Assembly (NCBI GenBank): GCA_032164295.1
Contig: JAJHTX010000003.1
Location: forward strand, 2,294,001-2,358,000
Direction of reading: 5' to 3'
Length of the DNA: 64,000 nt
Origin: Inonotus obliquus
Taxonomy: Eukaryota; Basidiomycota; Agaricomycetes; Hymenochaetales; Hymenochaetaceae
Part shown: piece by piece, positions 1-14,382 of the stretch
Numbering within the stretch: the stretch's first letter is position 1
How the letters are laid out: each line of letters opens with the position of its first letter
Program-made: the position numbers and the translations under genes
Notes under the pieces: model-generated
What the model saw: the letters and a program-made list of their open reading frames with translations, nothing else
What the model was told of the DNA's origin: nothing
Database searches by the model: none

Positions 1-472
1 GTTCGTTTTCCTTAGTGAACCTTGGCTGTTTGCTTCCGGCTTCTGGAATGTCGAATGTCAATTGTCCACTTATCCGTTACCACTCTAGTTATCTCATGGT
101 ATAATAATTCCCTCTTTTCTCTTCCTATCGCTCTGCTGTGCAAGTCCGAAAGTTCGTATCAAATCTGCGTGTTTGGTATTCTTTTATGTTTCATCTGTCT
201 ACTTCCTCCGTACTTGGTGGCGTTCTTTACGGTTTTCTGTTCGGACTGGCTTCTATCGGGATCGGTTCAAACTAATCTGCGGCTGTTGTAATTTCTTTTC
301 TCGCTGTCGCTCTTTCTACCGGATGGATATAGGGTTAATATACAGTATACGTTTCACCCACGATAAACTCTATACTTCTACACGTTAGTTCCTCAAAACA
401 GTAGTATTAATTACAATCCATCGAGGTATTCTCTTCTTCCTCATTTCCAAAATACATTCCCTATTCGTATTC
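1..472. other. Left-edge non-coding stretch
   Basis: No gene is recognisable here. The short open frames on the + strand have no coding character or known motif. The stretch most likely holds the 3' flank of the methyltransferase gene that follows and part of an intergenic region. Confidence 0.5.
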
Positions 473-3004
473 TCATTCCGAGCGAACAAACGTCCCAACA
501 TAAATTTCAACGGGCATACCACCCGCTCCCGCTCCCGGTACACAATCAATCTGGTCAAAACGTAACCCGATATCTCTTGCCATATTCCATAATCGTCTTT
601 CGTCCGGATCTCGTTCTTTGTATGCTAAGAGAACGGTTGGTGTCTTTGGTGTATTTTTTGCGGTCGTGGGACACAGAGAAGAATCTGTAAGGCTTGAAAG
701 ATGTGAAGGACGAGAGAGGAGGTGGAGGAGTTGGATGAGAGAAGGGAAGGATGCTGTGTTGTATGTTACATCTGCCATTCTGATTTTTCCGCCCAGTACG
801 GAACGTTGTGATTGATGTTCGTGTAGTAGATTGTGTGTTGGTGGTAGTTGATGAAGTAAAGCGTAATCGATTTTCCCGAGTCCGAGGTTTGGTGGTTTAC
901 AAGATAAGGTAGTAAGTGTCGTCCGTCCATAGCGGAAAGAAAGAGTGAAATAGAAATTACATAAGAAAAGGGAAAGGAAAGAATTATCATATTTTTCTTT
1001 TGGAAGAAGATGAAGTAGGGAAAGTAGGGAAGGAGCGAAGAAGAGGAAGAAGAGGAAAAAAGACGTACATAATAAAATCAACTCCATTTCGAATCTCCAC
1101 GGGGAACTCCTTTTTCTTGTTTACATTCCTCTCCACGTTCTTCTCATTCTGCACATTCCCGTCTTTCTTGTCAACGTGATTAGCATCGTGGCCTCCTTCA
1201 ACGTGGTTATCGTGTTTATCGTGGTTATCGCGTTTCCCCTCATGTCCCTCGTGTCCCTCGTGTCCATCGTATCCATCTCCGTCACATTCACTATAATCCA
1301 AATAGTCATTCCAATTGAGAACAACAGCCTTGGCTCGAATGGAAGACTCGGACTCGGACTCGCAAGGGCCACCTGAACCACTCGAATCACCTGAACCTCC
1401 CAAACCTAAATTTGAACTCGGAAAATAGCGACCGAATCCGTTATCTGAGTTATCTGATAAGTTAGACTCTAGGATCTCCATAGCCGAAGCTGCGCAAGGG
1501 CCGCCGGTTGGATATTTCGATATTCGATTTTCAATTCAGATCGTTCAATCGTTCAGATCGAGATGAGGTATGTGTGGGAGACGGAGTTAGTTTTCTTATC
1601 TATCTCCAAGGATCAAGAAAAGGGGAAGGCTGAGAAGTAGGTTGCGGGGTGCGGAGGATCGAGGAACGTAAGGTTGCGGATTGAAGACTAAAAGAAAATA
1701 TTGTCAAGGTACTTACGCAAATCAGTAGCTATAATATCAATATCAATCCGATTCCGAGTCTGAATCTGCGAATTTGATTCCGATCGTTCCTCAGCGTCTG
1801 GATAATAGTGGCTGAGTAGAGTAGCTAGTACTATTGATACCAGTCCCGTGCCCGTTCCTGGTGTGTATGCAATGTCAATAGTATTACAGTATAATGAAGA
1901 TAAGATAGGCGGCGAACTGGCAACTTTGGCAGATGTCGTTGAATTTCACGCACCTAATTCCAGGATGGTAGCTTGTTTGGTCTGCATGAGGTCCTTTATA
2001 ATTGGCGGTATGGTATCGTTACCAGTATTGGACCCCGTCCCTGCTCTAGTCGATTCGGATCGTTCCGTCGAGGCGGAGGCGGGGGTAGATTGCAAGACTG
2101 ATTCGGAGTTGATAGTGGTAGCTTTTATCATTGTGGAGACAAGCCAATGTGATAATCCAACACCGCTATCCCAGACTTTCTTCCTTGTTCAACAATCAGC
2201 CTCTTTTCCTTTACATTCAATCTCGAAATCGGAAGTAGGAGGATGGAGATGAAGATAAGATTGAAAATTAGGCAAGTTTGTACGCACCTTGTCAAGATCA
2301 TACGAAAGGTGTTCCATCACCCTCAAAGGTCCCACAGATGAACTCTTCCAAGGCGATAAAGGTAACTTGAACAAACGCTCGTTCCATACTTGCTTCTTCT
2401 CCACTTCACGTCCCTTCGTAGCGGTACCATGACTCCGCAAACCAGAACCAACCTGTCTCCCGGTGGTACTCCCAGCGATAACGTGGAAGAGAACCGGAGC
2501 AGACAAGATCGGAAAGACACAATCTCCAAAATTCTCAGCGGATAGATCTATCGAAGTCGCGTATGATCCCAGTCCCTCGCCAGTTCCAGTTCCAGTTCCT
2601 TGTTGTCTGGCATGCGCGCTGGTAGACAATGTCCCTGATGAACGAGTACATAAGAGCAATTGCCACCTACTCCCAACTCCACCACCACCACGACCTTGAA
2701 CTGCCCCCTTAGGTGGAAAGACCTGCACCTCCTTATACGAATTCCCCTTCCACGTTACTAGTTTCTGAACTTGAGTCACCGGTCCTAGGCCGTATCGCCT
2801 CTTTCCCTTCCCAGACGACCCTTCCGCTTCTACAGCCTGAGACTCCATGCACTTCACCCAAGCATAATAAATATCAATCCCTTTCTCTCCAGGAGAAGGA
2901 TACTCTGTACGCAAGTCATTCGCGATGTTTGGTGTGATGAGTATTGATTGAGATGGATGAGCTTGCTCGGGTGGTGGACGTGTTAGGTGGATGTAGTAGA
3001 ACAT
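473..3004 (-). CDS. Class I SAM-dependent methyltransferase (METTL21/methyltransferase-16 type)
   Basis: Predicted protein methyltransferase of 603 residues in five exons: 3004-2288, 2179-1954, 1857-1717, 1489-1069 and 779-473. Joined, these are exactly 604 codons including the stop. After an N-terminal region (starting MFYYIHLTRPP) of the kind I associate with fungal members, the second exon gives KVWDSGVGLSHWL, the usual strand before the SAM site. Exons 2 and 3 join to make motif I, ELGTGTGLVS. The acidic loop follows as ATDLPSAMEIL, and the post-I motif is MADVTYN across the last intron. The C-terminus has VLLAYKERDPDE, typical of protein-lysine methyltransferases in this family. A long low-complexity Gly/Ser/Asp/His insertion lies in exon 4. 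The start is the first ATG in the open frame. The exact substrate cannot be read from sequence; Efm-like elongation-factor methylation is one possibility. Confidence 0.85.
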
Positions 3005-3269
3005 TTTCAACTTGAGAGAGGTTACTCGCGAACAGAAAATCAGAGATTTTCACAACTCCCGTGATCGACGCGTGGCTATGCCACACTTGCTACGCTCGTT
3101 ACGCCAAGCACCAAATGATAAACAATCGGGGGTTTATTGCAATAAAATACAAGAATGCTGCAATTCGCTACATCATATCTATTATAATTCAGAGATAGTA
3201 AAAGGTAAGAAATCGGATAGACTCGAAAGCGTGAAGAACACCAATTGCTCAATGCTCAGGCCGCGGCTG

Positions 3270-5270
3270 TTATGACTTCGTCGTCTGCTGACTTGGACTC
3301 GAATTCGCAGCAACTCGTGTGTACATCGCTCTTAACCAATTCCATGCATCGGGTCCATACTTCCAATATAGAGCTCCGAAAGCTGCACCGCTTAGATGTG
3401 CCCAGTGGTCAAAGAATCTAAACATATCGCCAATCGGATGTCAACGTCAGTTATCAAATCTCACAACTTCGAAAAGGAGTCTGTTGAAGATTGAGACCAA
3501 GAAGAGGTGAACTTACCTCCAGCCACGAATGATACCAATCAGGTCCAATGTAACCATTGCACCAACTCCCCACGTAATCGGTAAAGGAATAGGCGGGAAC
3601 AACAAGAAGACTTGAGCATCAGGGTATGCTAAGGCTGTAAGCGTCACAGTAGCGTAGATCGCTCCCGATGCTCCCAGTGAGGGTAAGATTCCTCTTCGCG
3701 GCGAGGCCGCCTTATCCTTTGCCGCCGAGCCTACTCGACGGAAGGCAGAAGTTGTCGTTGCGACAATACTTTCACCTGCTTTTGACGCCCGTGCTTCGGC
3801 GAGGAGTTTAGGGAAAACGAATCGTGCGCTCACGACGTGCGAGGCAAGCGAGGAGAGGAGACCAGCTAAACTCCATCATGAGAAGCTGAACGGAACGGTC
3901 TGGACGCTGAATAAGATTTACCAGTGATGAACATTGCCCAGAAGTGGTACTTCGGTGTTGATTCGAGTACCCCTTCGTGGTTTATTTGCTGCTTCTTAGT
4001 TAGGTATGCAGTTGCCGCAGAACCTTGAGGAGTGACGGTTAGCAGAAAGATTTCACTAGCCATCTGCCAAGAACATTGCGGCTCACCGAAGCTGATAAGT
4101 GCAAACGAGTTCGCCAACAAATGGATCAATGACTCGTGGCTGAAACACACGAATGATCAATGAATATCACATACAAATTTTCCACATCTCCAAAATAACT
4201 CACCTAAAAATACTCGTCAACAATGTCAAACTCCTCCCCGAAAGCGGATGGTGCAAGAAGTATGTCCTCATAAACGGATGAAGCACACGGAACTGCCATA
4301 GTAACCACACTAGTCCGTTGATCTCGCAGATCTGATATGCGATCCGTTTACCCTCGGATGCGTTGATGTAACCGTTTGCGATTTGCACGTAGGACCAAAG
4401 GATTGGGTACGTTATCGAGTTGGGCAGACCCGATAGTTTATCCTTGAGTTTTTGGAGTGCCTTCTTGAGTTTCTACAAATAGAAATAGAGGTCAAGGCAA
4501 AGGTTTGGAAGAAAGAAAGAGTGAGTGACAAACCTCGGATATGATCCCCAGTCGTACTCGCCGAAGCTGCTCACTAGTCACCAAAAATGGACTCGGGAAT
4601 ACCGCACTTAATCGCTTTGTATCGATATTCGTGTACTCTGCTGCTTGTCCAAAGACGAATACTGTAACCAAGCCTACAAACTAATCGTCCCGTGAGTAGG
4701 AGGTCACGGTCCATCATCGCGACTGGAAATAACAGTTCAAGGGGAGAAACGTACCGTAATCTGTTTCCAAATCCCAGGTCTTCCGATCCCTTCTTCAAAT
4801 TCTGGTTGTTCAAAAGTCGGATCCTCCTTCAACACCTCCTCTTTAAACCTCGGTGGAGGTTCGGATATCGAAACTGAAGCCGAATCTGACGTTGTAGGAG
4901 AATCATCCGAACGATGGGTCCTCACACCAATTCGATGATGTCGTTCTCGTAGAGGTGGCATACCCGTTTGAGCACGAAACCGAGCAGCGTCTCTCTCGAA
5001 AGTCGATTCTTCATCTCTTGCAAGTTCCCATAGAAAACTTGTGGTTCTACCCGAGTCAGAGGAGGTATTAGAATCTTTAGAGTCTGGCGAGGTCCTTGGA
5101 AAGGGTCGGCGTGAAGAAGTGAGGAATAGTCGTGCTCTTGTTTGAATGGCACTTTCATAACGAGAGAGAGGTTTTGGTAATGAGAGAGTTAGTATTTCTG
5201 AACGTGAAGCAAGACGAAGACATGGCGAAGAACCGCGCAACAATGTTGGCGCTCGAAGAGTAGCGAGCAT
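3270..5270 (-). CDS. PCP1: Mitochondrial rhomboid protease (Pcp1/PARL type)
   Basis: Intramembrane serine protease of the mitochondrial inner membrane. Yeast Pcp1 cleaves Mgm1 and Ccp1; human PARL acts on PINK1. The N-terminus (MLATLRAPTLLRGSS and an Arg-rich, acid-poor stretch) looks like a mitochondrial targeting sequence. Several exons give successive membrane segments. The HxxxN-like motif is in SHESLIHLLANSFAL near 4110. The catalytic serine is in GASGAIYA near 3660. The catalytic histidine is in FDHWAHLSGAAFG near 3400, reached by joining GIIRGWR (exon end 3513) to RFFDHWAH. The last exon ends at the TAA at 3270-3272. The Ser and His catalytic pair and the GxSG context are intact. It is divergently transcribed from the Rkm5-like gene, with about 150 bp between the start codons. 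Confidence 0.9.
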
Positions 5271-5424
5271 GGATTTCCCCCTCTTTTCTTGGCCGACGTC
5301 GTCGCGGCCTCACTCAGTCAAGTCGATGAGCTTCAATGGCTGGTTGAGACAATGAACGATTCGAGAGACTGCGACGTGAAAGTCGAGTGAACCAAAACTC
5401 CCAGACGGACAGACGGAAAAAGCA

Positions 5425-7067
5425 ATGATCTGCATGAGCCGGAGCCGCTTTAGTTCGTCATCGCGTCACGCTTCGGCGGCCAGCAGAAGATCACGCACGA
5501 ACGCGACTGTGACCACAACTTTATCAAGCAATCTTCAACAAATGTCAGATTCTGAGAACCTACTTGAGACACATCAGCCAGATGAGATATTTCAGGATCC
5601 AACAGGGTTGATCAGGCTACCGAAAAGTTCTGTACGTGTTGAAGATCCAGATGAAGAGGTATTTTATTTTTTCCTATGTGTATGATCGAGTTTTTTCTAA
5701 CAAGAATTTGATACCTCCAACATCCACAGGTCTTCCTATTGTACACTACTCTCTCATCTCGTCGACCTCACGACATCTCCGTCTCTTCCTTCCCAGGCCT
5801 CGGCTCCGTAGACTCAAAACAAGACACACTCACAGTCCGATTCACTCTTCCATCTCTGCCAAGGTCCGCTATACAACCGAAAAGGTCAGGGGTGACTTCC
5901 AGAGAAGCCCGCGAATCAACTCCAAGAACCTTGGATAGTCCGGGTACAAATACATCTTCACATGTTACCAAGTCAAGGAAGAATGACAAGCACTCTACAA
6001 AGCTTGGTACACGGACTACAAGTCCAAGAGCAACGGAGAACACCGGCAAGGATGAACGAAGTTTCGAAATCAACCTCTTGCAGGACAAGACGGCGCTACG
6101 CTCCAAAAGGGGTGATACAGGTAGGGAACTTTCATTTTGTGGTGGTCTTGTTCTTGTTGGTTCTTGTTGTACTCATACGCTGCTCGGGTTTGATCTACAG
6201 GCAGTGTACTCTGGAGAGTCAGGTGAACCTGCTTGTCATCATTCCCCTCAGTACAACATGTAAAACGTCTCGCAGCGTCGCGCTGGGTCAAGCGTTCTTG
6301 ACCGACTTGTGCTCGGACAGTCCTTTTTCGCTGTTTGATCCGTCGAAATTGAAAGAGAGTGACGTCTTGGAACTCGGGTGAGCGCCCCTTGGCGTCTAGA
6401 AGTGGCATGTAGTCTGATTCTAGGTCTCTGTTTCCTGGTCAGAGCTGGGACGGGCCTGTTGAGCCTCGTAATCGCACCTTGGGTTCGTCACTACACGGTG
6501 ACTGACCTTGGTTACTTGGTCCCGCTGATAAGAAAGAATATCACGATGAACCGATCCGTTGTTCAGCAAGCTTTGACAAGGCCAGCCCAACAATCGGCAT
6601 CCAGACGACCAAAACACTCTGGTCCAGCAACCAGAGTTCGCGGAAGCGATGGAGAAAGCTTGAGCGACGAAACGGTCACTGTTGATGCTTTGGATTGGCT
6701 TGAGTTGCAGCGTGCCACGCCACACATTCGCCGCACTGCATTTCATTTTACAAACGCCGACCCGCCCGGTCTGATAGTCATCGCGGATTGCGTGTACAAT
6801 CCGGCTCTCATTCCGGCTCTGCTCGCCACTGTTGACTTTTACGCGGCGCCTAGGCGGACTTGCGTGCTAGTTGCGGTAGAGCTACGCTCGGCGGAGGTCG
6901 TGCGAGAATTTTTGCAGATATGGCTACGTCTGGGAAGATGGGAGATCTGGCGGCTTGGATCAAGCGACGGAGATGGTACACAGGACAAAGACGGCGGCGT
7001 TGATGGAAACAAGGAAGGGATTCTGAGTGTTGATTTTGCCGTCTGGATCGGTTGGAAGGTTGATTAA
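5425..7067 (+). CDS. RKM5: Rkm5-like ribosomal protein lysine methyltransferase
   Basis: Class I methyltransferase, 457 residues in five exons: 5425-5658, 5730-6120, 6202-6223, 6276-6377 and 6443-7067 (458 codons with stop). Exon 3 is only 22 nt and encodes the GSVLWRVS strand that precedes the SAM site; without it the frame breaks. Motif I, ELGAGTGLLSL, is assembled across intron 4. TDLGYLVPLIRKNI is the acidic loop and VIADCVYNPALIPALL the post-I motif, matching yeast Rkm5, which monomethylates ribosomal protein uL1. The last exon also carries VDALDWLEL and a charged Asp/Gly loop. The N-terminal 100-150 residues are Ser/Thr-rich and poorly conserved. Alternative starts at 5434 or 5542 (MSDSENLLETH) are possible. 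It is the second methyltransferase of this superfamily within 7 kb, but too different from the first to be a recent duplicate. Confidence 0.8.
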
Positions 7068-7728
7068 CGACTGGCAACGAGTCGGCAAGTGGCAGGGGAG
7101 AGATGGTACTTTGTCAAGTAAGTTGAGTGCCGTCGGAGGCAGTGCGAAATGGGACGAATCCGCGGGAGTGCCGAGAGCCAAGTCCGCTACGGAGCGGGTG
7201 CCGGCTGGGCGTGAAGTATGACGACTGGGTGGAATTAGTTAGGAGTGGAGTGGCCAGTGCAATTTGTAGTGAAAACATACATAATAACACAGGAATAATA
7301 CATGCGCAGCAGCACAGAGTGCATGTCCCTCGGAGTTATGATCAGTTATGAGCGTTTACAGCGTGCACTTTCTTGGCTTGTAAGGGCTGATGTTTTCTGT
7401 CGATCTGGATTATTCGAAAGAAAGAACAAACCCAGAGAAAAGAGCGCTCTGCTTTGTTATTTACTGCAGGATACGTGTTGTAGTGCACAGGAAATAATTG
7501 ATAATCAGGCCGAGTCCTGAATAGGCAGTGACCGAGTTGAGGACGGACTGCGCAGTGAGAAAATGTTTGGCACCACAGGGCTCTACTAGTCTCGTCCGCC
7601 ATCTCTTTCTCTTAGTATTGCTTATTTACTCCTTCCCCTCATTCTCGCTGGCCGAGCTTTTCTCTCTTTCTCCTTTCTTCCTCCTGCCATATCCTTCCCC
7701 ACTTTTCATCTTTGTTGCCCCCGTTGCG
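7068..7728. other. Intergenic, upstream of the aspartic protease
   Basis: No coding signal. A pyrimidine-rich tract (about 7595-7720) lies directly before the protease start codon, as is common in fungal 5' leaders. The open frame from 7528 that runs into the protease is an upstream extension through this leader and is not accepted as the start. Confidence 0.5.
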
Positions 7729-9458
7729 ATGCGAGCATCGGCATCATACTCTGCTCTCGCCCTCTTAGCCCTTGCTGCAGAGGCTCTCGCAGCTCCAAAT
7801 GCAGCTCCGTCGCCGCAAGGCCAGACGATGCGATTGTCCCGACGGAGTGCAAGTCGAACGTACGAGGAATGGGGTCAATGGGCGAAGAACCATCGTGAAG
7901 GTCTTGCGAACAAGTACAACCCTGGAGCTGCTGCCAAGGCCCGCTCCAAACGTGCTGCGGGAACAAACCTCATTGTTAACCAGAACGCCGACTCGACGTA
8001 TTTTGGTTCAATAGCTGTGGGGTCACCGCCCGTCGCGTACGACGTCATCCTTGACACAGGATCCGCGTACGTCCTGCTTTGTTCATTACGCTTTGGGGTG
8101 CTCACTGACTTGCTTTCTTGGTGCATCATAGTGACCTTTGGTTGGCCGACTCGAGCTGTAGAAGAGGATGCCAAGACATCACAACCTTTGATGCGTCTGC
8201 CTCGTCAACATTCGTAAACTTGACGAGATCATTCTCCATCACATATGGCAGTGGTGCAGCCGCAGGGCACTTGGGTCAAGACATCGTTCAAATGGCAGGA
8301 TTCTCGGTATCAAATCAAACATTCGGTACGTCGTCGTCGTAGCCGAGCAGAGGCTAGTCTGAACACTAACAATGTAATTGCAGCGACGGTTGATCAAGTC
8401 ACCGCGAACTTACTTTCAGTCCCGGTATCGGGACTCATGGGACTGGCTTTCCAAAACATTGCATCATCTGGAGCAACACCCTTCTGGCAAAATCTGGTCG
8501 AGAGCGGAGCTTGGGACTCCCCAGTCATGTCCTTCCAATTGACGCGGTAAGCATCCATTTCTCACCACCGCCGGCATCGAATGATTTGCTGATCTAATCT
8601 GTCCGCAGCTATGTCGACCAGCCGCGTGCGCAGTCGCTGGAGCCCGGTGGTACTTTTACCATGGGTAAGTTTCAGTTACATTTAGAAACAGACCAGCTAT
8701 TTCTGTTTCGGATTGATTCGGATTCTGACTGACTGGTAACCGATTTCTATTTAGGGTTCGTCAATGATACGCTTTACGAAGGCGATATTGATTTCGTGGG
8801 CATTCCGGGCGGGACGGGCTCGTATTGGATCCTTCAGTTGACGGAGTTGTCTGCGCAGGGAAACTCGGTGTCGCTTCCTTCGGGGTCGAGTTCTTATGCT
8901 GCGATTGATACGGGGACCACCCTCGTTGGCGGACCGTCTTCCGTAATCTCACAGCTTTACGCTCAAATTCCAAATTCACAGGCTGGAACGGGTGATTACG
9001 AGGGGTATTACATCTACCCTTGTTCGGAAAGCGTAACGATCACGATGGCATTCGGTGGACGAACATGGTCAATCTCTCCGAACGACTTTATGCTCGCTCA
9101 ACTCTCCAGTTCTCAATGCCTCGGAGCATTCTTCGAATTGGACATGGGAAGCGGATCTTCAGCGCCCTCTTGGATCGTTGGAGACACGTTTTTGAAGAAC
9201 GTGTATTCGGTGTTTAGGTATAACCCACCTTCGATCGGGTTTGCGAATTTAAGTGATGTTGCACTTGGGATGAATGGAGATTTGGAAGCTGCTGTTCCTA
9301 CGCCTACATTGGGAAGTGTTGCCGCTGTTACGGCCACTGGGAGAAGTGGGAGCGGGAGATCTTCTGGTGCTGTCTCTGATAGGATGATGATGATGATGTC
9401 GCAGACGATGTTGATGGGGTTGGTTGCGCTGGTTGTTGGGTTGATTGGTGTCGTATGA
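7729..9458 (+). CDS. Secreted pepsin-like aspartic protease (A1), probably GPI-anchored
   Basis: Aspartic endopeptidase of 484 residues in five exons: 7729-8066, 8132-8325, 8384-8546, 8609-8664 and 8755-9458. The start is chosen because it opens a clear signal peptide (MRASASYSALALLALAAEAL). A basic propeptide follows, ending near KARSKRAAGTNL. The first catalytic aspartate is in DVILDTGSA, split by intron 1, followed by DLWLADSSC. The flap tyrosine is in ITYGSG, and the second aspartate is in AAIDTGTTLVGG. The C-terminal lobe has SWIVGDTFLKNVYSVF. A Ser/Gly-rich stalk and a final hydrophobic run (MGLVALVVGLIGVV) suggest a GPI-anchor signal, so the enzyme may stay at the cell surface. Both catalytic motifs are intact. 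Likely role: extracellular protein breakdown or wall remodelling. Confidence 0.93.
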
Positions 9459-10547
9459 TCTCTCCCATCCTCCGGTGTTCATCAGCGATGACTACGAAAG
9501 AAGTCAAGAGACGACTGTATTATTACCCCAGCATCATTCATCACCCCATCCTTTCCTTTTGCATAACCCATCGATCTCGGACCTCTTAACTAATTCCAAC
9601 CAAACCATTGACATACATAACTCACCTCCTCATCCCTCATCCCCTCGTACCCTCATTCCATACCTCCATACCTCTCTTTAGCAATATCAACGATAACTGC
9701 TTTCATGTCAAGCTGCATTAAAATATCTTAATGCTTACAACAATCCTGTAAATATTCTCCGCCTGAAGTGGCTTATTTACTCATCTCCATAGTTCCCCGT
9801 TTCCTTACTCCCTCCTTACCTACCTGCCTTCCCTCCTTCCGAGTTATCAACCCAAATTTATCGACCAACCGTCCCGCCCGAAGTACCACTTATTCCTTAT
9901 ACCTTACACTCCGTTCACTTCCCTCTTCCCACCTCCCTTTCTCACTCGTCCCGCCGCATAGCCGCATATATCAACACTCTTACATTTCTTGCACCTCGAA
10001 TATACGGACAATTCATAAACGTTCAATTGCGTTTTCTTGTTTATTAGTTATTGGTTTGAGAATAGAATGCGACTGCGTTTGTTTCTTGGAACGGATGCGA
10101 GAGACTGGGCACTACATAGTTCATATATTGTTGGTGAGAATAGCGGAAAAGTGGTGCATGGTGTTGAGTTCTGACTGGATGAAGAGATTCAGGAATATGT
10201 AGAATATGTTGAGGCGTGGATTGAATCCCATGCAACTCCTGGTCTTTTGCAGACTCGTACTGACCCATCGTCGGCAACCCGAATCTCAAGGATTTCTCAC
10301 TAACAGCCTGTATTTCCGAACTTACAATAACCATCGAACCAGACAAGCGATTGCAAAATTCACGCATGTATCATATTGGGTGGGTGTCATACAGCATGTC
10401 GTCTACCAAACTTCGATCGATTCGGAAACGGAGAGAAAAAAGGAAATGGTCATACAGAATAATATTACAAGACCGATAAGATTACGAAGAGACTAACAAC
10501 TTGGAAGGATCAAGGGAAAGGTAGGAGACGTAGAGGGCGTGATAGCC
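9459..10547. other. Intergenic, between the protease and histone H3 3' ends
   Basis: Pyrimidine-rich DNA downstream of the convergent protease and H3 genes. Open frames here (for example 9768-10202 on the + strand) are rich in Pro/Ser/Leu from C/T-rich composition and show no motif. Nothing further is supported. Confidence 0.5.
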
Positions 10548-11903
<1,356 letters not shown>

Positions 11904-12082
11904 TAGCTGCAAAAGCAATTTCCATTGGGACGGAGTGAAGCAAGCTTGGTAAATCATTGTAAAGTCAAGTGTACGACAGTAGCAAGCGACTGAATATGTG
12001 TGGTTTGTGAGGTGAATCAAACTGGGAGTAAGCGCGAGATCAGGGCCACATGAAGGTAAATGCACACGCATATCGGGATCGT

Positions 12083-14004
12083 CTAATTCTTCCATCTACA
12101 GCAACCCGTCAATACCATCCCAACCATCAGGACAAGCTGACACTCACATTTTAACCACTCGATCTCGTCCACCACTAACAATTTTATCAGCAACAAAATC
12201 GACACAATAAACCTCATCCGTATGACCCGGTAAATCCGTTTTGAGTTTGTACGTCTTCAAATCCCAGATCTTGAGTGTGCTATCTTTGCTGGCGCTCACG
12301 AGCAATCTCGAATCGGCTGACCATGCGAGACGGTACACCGCACCGACGTGTCCTCGGAGCGTTGCTACGAATCTTAGAAAGCAACGACACCATCATCAGA
12401 TAATTCGCACCAAAATGGAACGAGAACGCTACGATGAGGACTATTGATGCTTACTTCCCAGTCCGTCCATCCCATACACGTACACTACTATCCCAACTCG
12501 CACTCGCCGCCCATCTTCCATCAGGACTAAATGCAACATGTGCAATTTGTTTTTGATGTCCAGTAAGTCGAGCCAAAGGTTTCAACTTTCCTCCTCTCGC
12601 TGCCGCATCCTCTTTCGCCTTGGATTGTGTTTGTTGGGAAGGATCTGAGGAACGAGAAGGGAAGAGAGACCAGAGGAAGAGTGTGTGGTCGTCTGAACCT
12701 GAGATGAGGAGTTCGGGTGTTGTACTGAGGAGGGAGGTGTAGCGTTTGAGAGCGAGGGATTGGGCTGGATGAGAAGGAATGGATGAGTGGTGAGGTGAGG
12801 AATACAGGAGAAGAACTTACCTTCTTCGTCTGATGAAGGTTTCTTCCCTGTGTGGTCAAATGGTCCAGTGCGGAGAACGAAATCGGTATTCAACGCAAGG
12901 GTATTCACCCAATGCGCATGTTCTTTGAGTGTATGCAATAATTTTCCCTGCAGACTCCTTCAGTACGCCTCAACCAAACCAAAATAAACTCACCCCATTC
13001 GGATCCCAGACTTTCACAGTCTGGTCACTCGAAGCTGTATACAAAACTCCCTTCCCACCAACACCACCTCCACCCCAAAGTACACAATTCACACTAGCAG
13101 TATGCCCACCAAGTGTATACTCCAACTTCCTATTCGCAGCGTTCCAAACTCGTACTGTACCATCTTTCGACGCGCTTGCGAGACGTGGGGATGAGGCGTT
13201 GAGGTGTATAGGTTCCCAAGCGAGACTCATCACCCATTTTGTGTGTCCGCGTAGAGCGTCACCTTGTGGTGAGCCGGTTTTCGGATCCCAGAGACGGATG
13301 TGTCCGTCATGTCCTCCTGTTGCAAGACGTCGTTCCATACCTTCCCAAGCAACGCATAATACCCATCCTTTGTGTCCTACTAACGAAGGTCCTGGCATTT
13401 CTGTGTCTAAATCCCACAATCTTGCCGTACAATCCCCCGAACCTGTTGCAAGTCTCGAACCGGTAGGCGAGAACGCCGCGCATAAGATGGGAGCACTGTG
13501 CCCTGACAGAGAAGACGAACATCTCGTTGCTGGACGAACGCGGAAAACTGCTTGAGGTGCGCAGACGATTGTGAGTTTGTCTTCGGTGGTGAGATTGTAG
13601 GTTTCGTTTGAGAGAATATCGGAGAGGATGGATTTTGATATTGTTACTCGTGTTGGTGCGCTAGAGGGTGCATCTTTTCGTGGAGGAAGGGAGATGTAAA
13701 ATGAGAATGGTGTTGGTTCATCGTTATCCTATATCATTAACAATTAACACGGTAGAACAACTAAACAAGTAGACAAGATACGCACCTTATTAGACAATCT
13801 ATTAACAAGCAACTCTAGATCCTCCCTGCTGACATTAGCGGGTAACTGAACAGCAGGGGCAATACTCTTTCCATCTTCCTCACTAACAAACTGTACCACA
13901 ACATTCGGAACGGGTGCTGTCTCAGCTGGAGAAGATGATTTGTCAGGCTCTGGGATGCCGTGGTAGATTTTGGGCCTTTTCGGGGGCGGGAGGAGTGTGG
14001 CCAT
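12083..14004 (-). CDS. RSA4: Notchless/Rsa4 WD40 ribosome assembly factor
   Basis: Nucle(ol)ar pre-60S assembly factor that binds the Rea1/Mdn1 AAA ATPase during late 60S maturation. Six exons (14004-13786, 13728-12994, 12947-12821, 12764-12455, 12372-12148, 12095-12083) give 542 residues. The N-terminal NLE domain includes PNVVVQFVSEEDGK and LPANVSREDLELLVN. WD40 blades follow, for example GHSAPILCAAFSPTGSRLAT, GHKGWVLCVAWEG, GHTKWVMSLAWEP, GHTASVNCVLW and GHVGAVYRLAWSADSRLLVS. The last exon is only 13 nt and turns an apparent ending VVKM into the proper terminal strand VVKIWKN. The 5' end of this gene (RSA4 codons 1-38) is duplicated at 48.2 kb as part of a larger segmental copy. The start codons of this gene and the neighbouring pirin are about 380 bp apart, facing outward. 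Confidence 0.95.
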
Positions 14005-14382
14005 TGTCAGCAAGCACTGAGCGGCGGTGAAGAGGAAGGCACTGGAGTCGAGACGAAAGATAAAAATTCGAGTTGATTAGATTGACTTACCAAAAAAGGA
14101 GATTGTTTCCTCACGTTACTGAGCATCCTCTTCCGATGACGGACTCTTCAGTGACCATATATGATATAAGACCAGTGAATTCTTCCTCAATGTATTCAAT
14201 TTGTCCCCCGGATATCACGCCATACCATCTCTATTTCACTCAATCCTATCTCTAAGACTCTAACCATACTGTCATCTCTCTCAGGCTCTCCTCTCTTGCG
14301 CACAGTGATAAACGCGACTCGTTCGCGCATATACTCTTCTCTCGCAAAGTCTGCTACGACGGAAGAAGTCAAAAGATCGAAG

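Noticed and set aside
9768..10202. 144-codon frame downstream of the aspartic protease
   Set aside because: Composition follows C/T-rich DNA, it has no motif, and it ends in an unrelated AT-rich stretch.
12144..12148. RSA4 ending at VVKM and stop
   Set aside because: A standard intron starts right there, and a 13-nt exon restores the conserved ending VVKIWKN.
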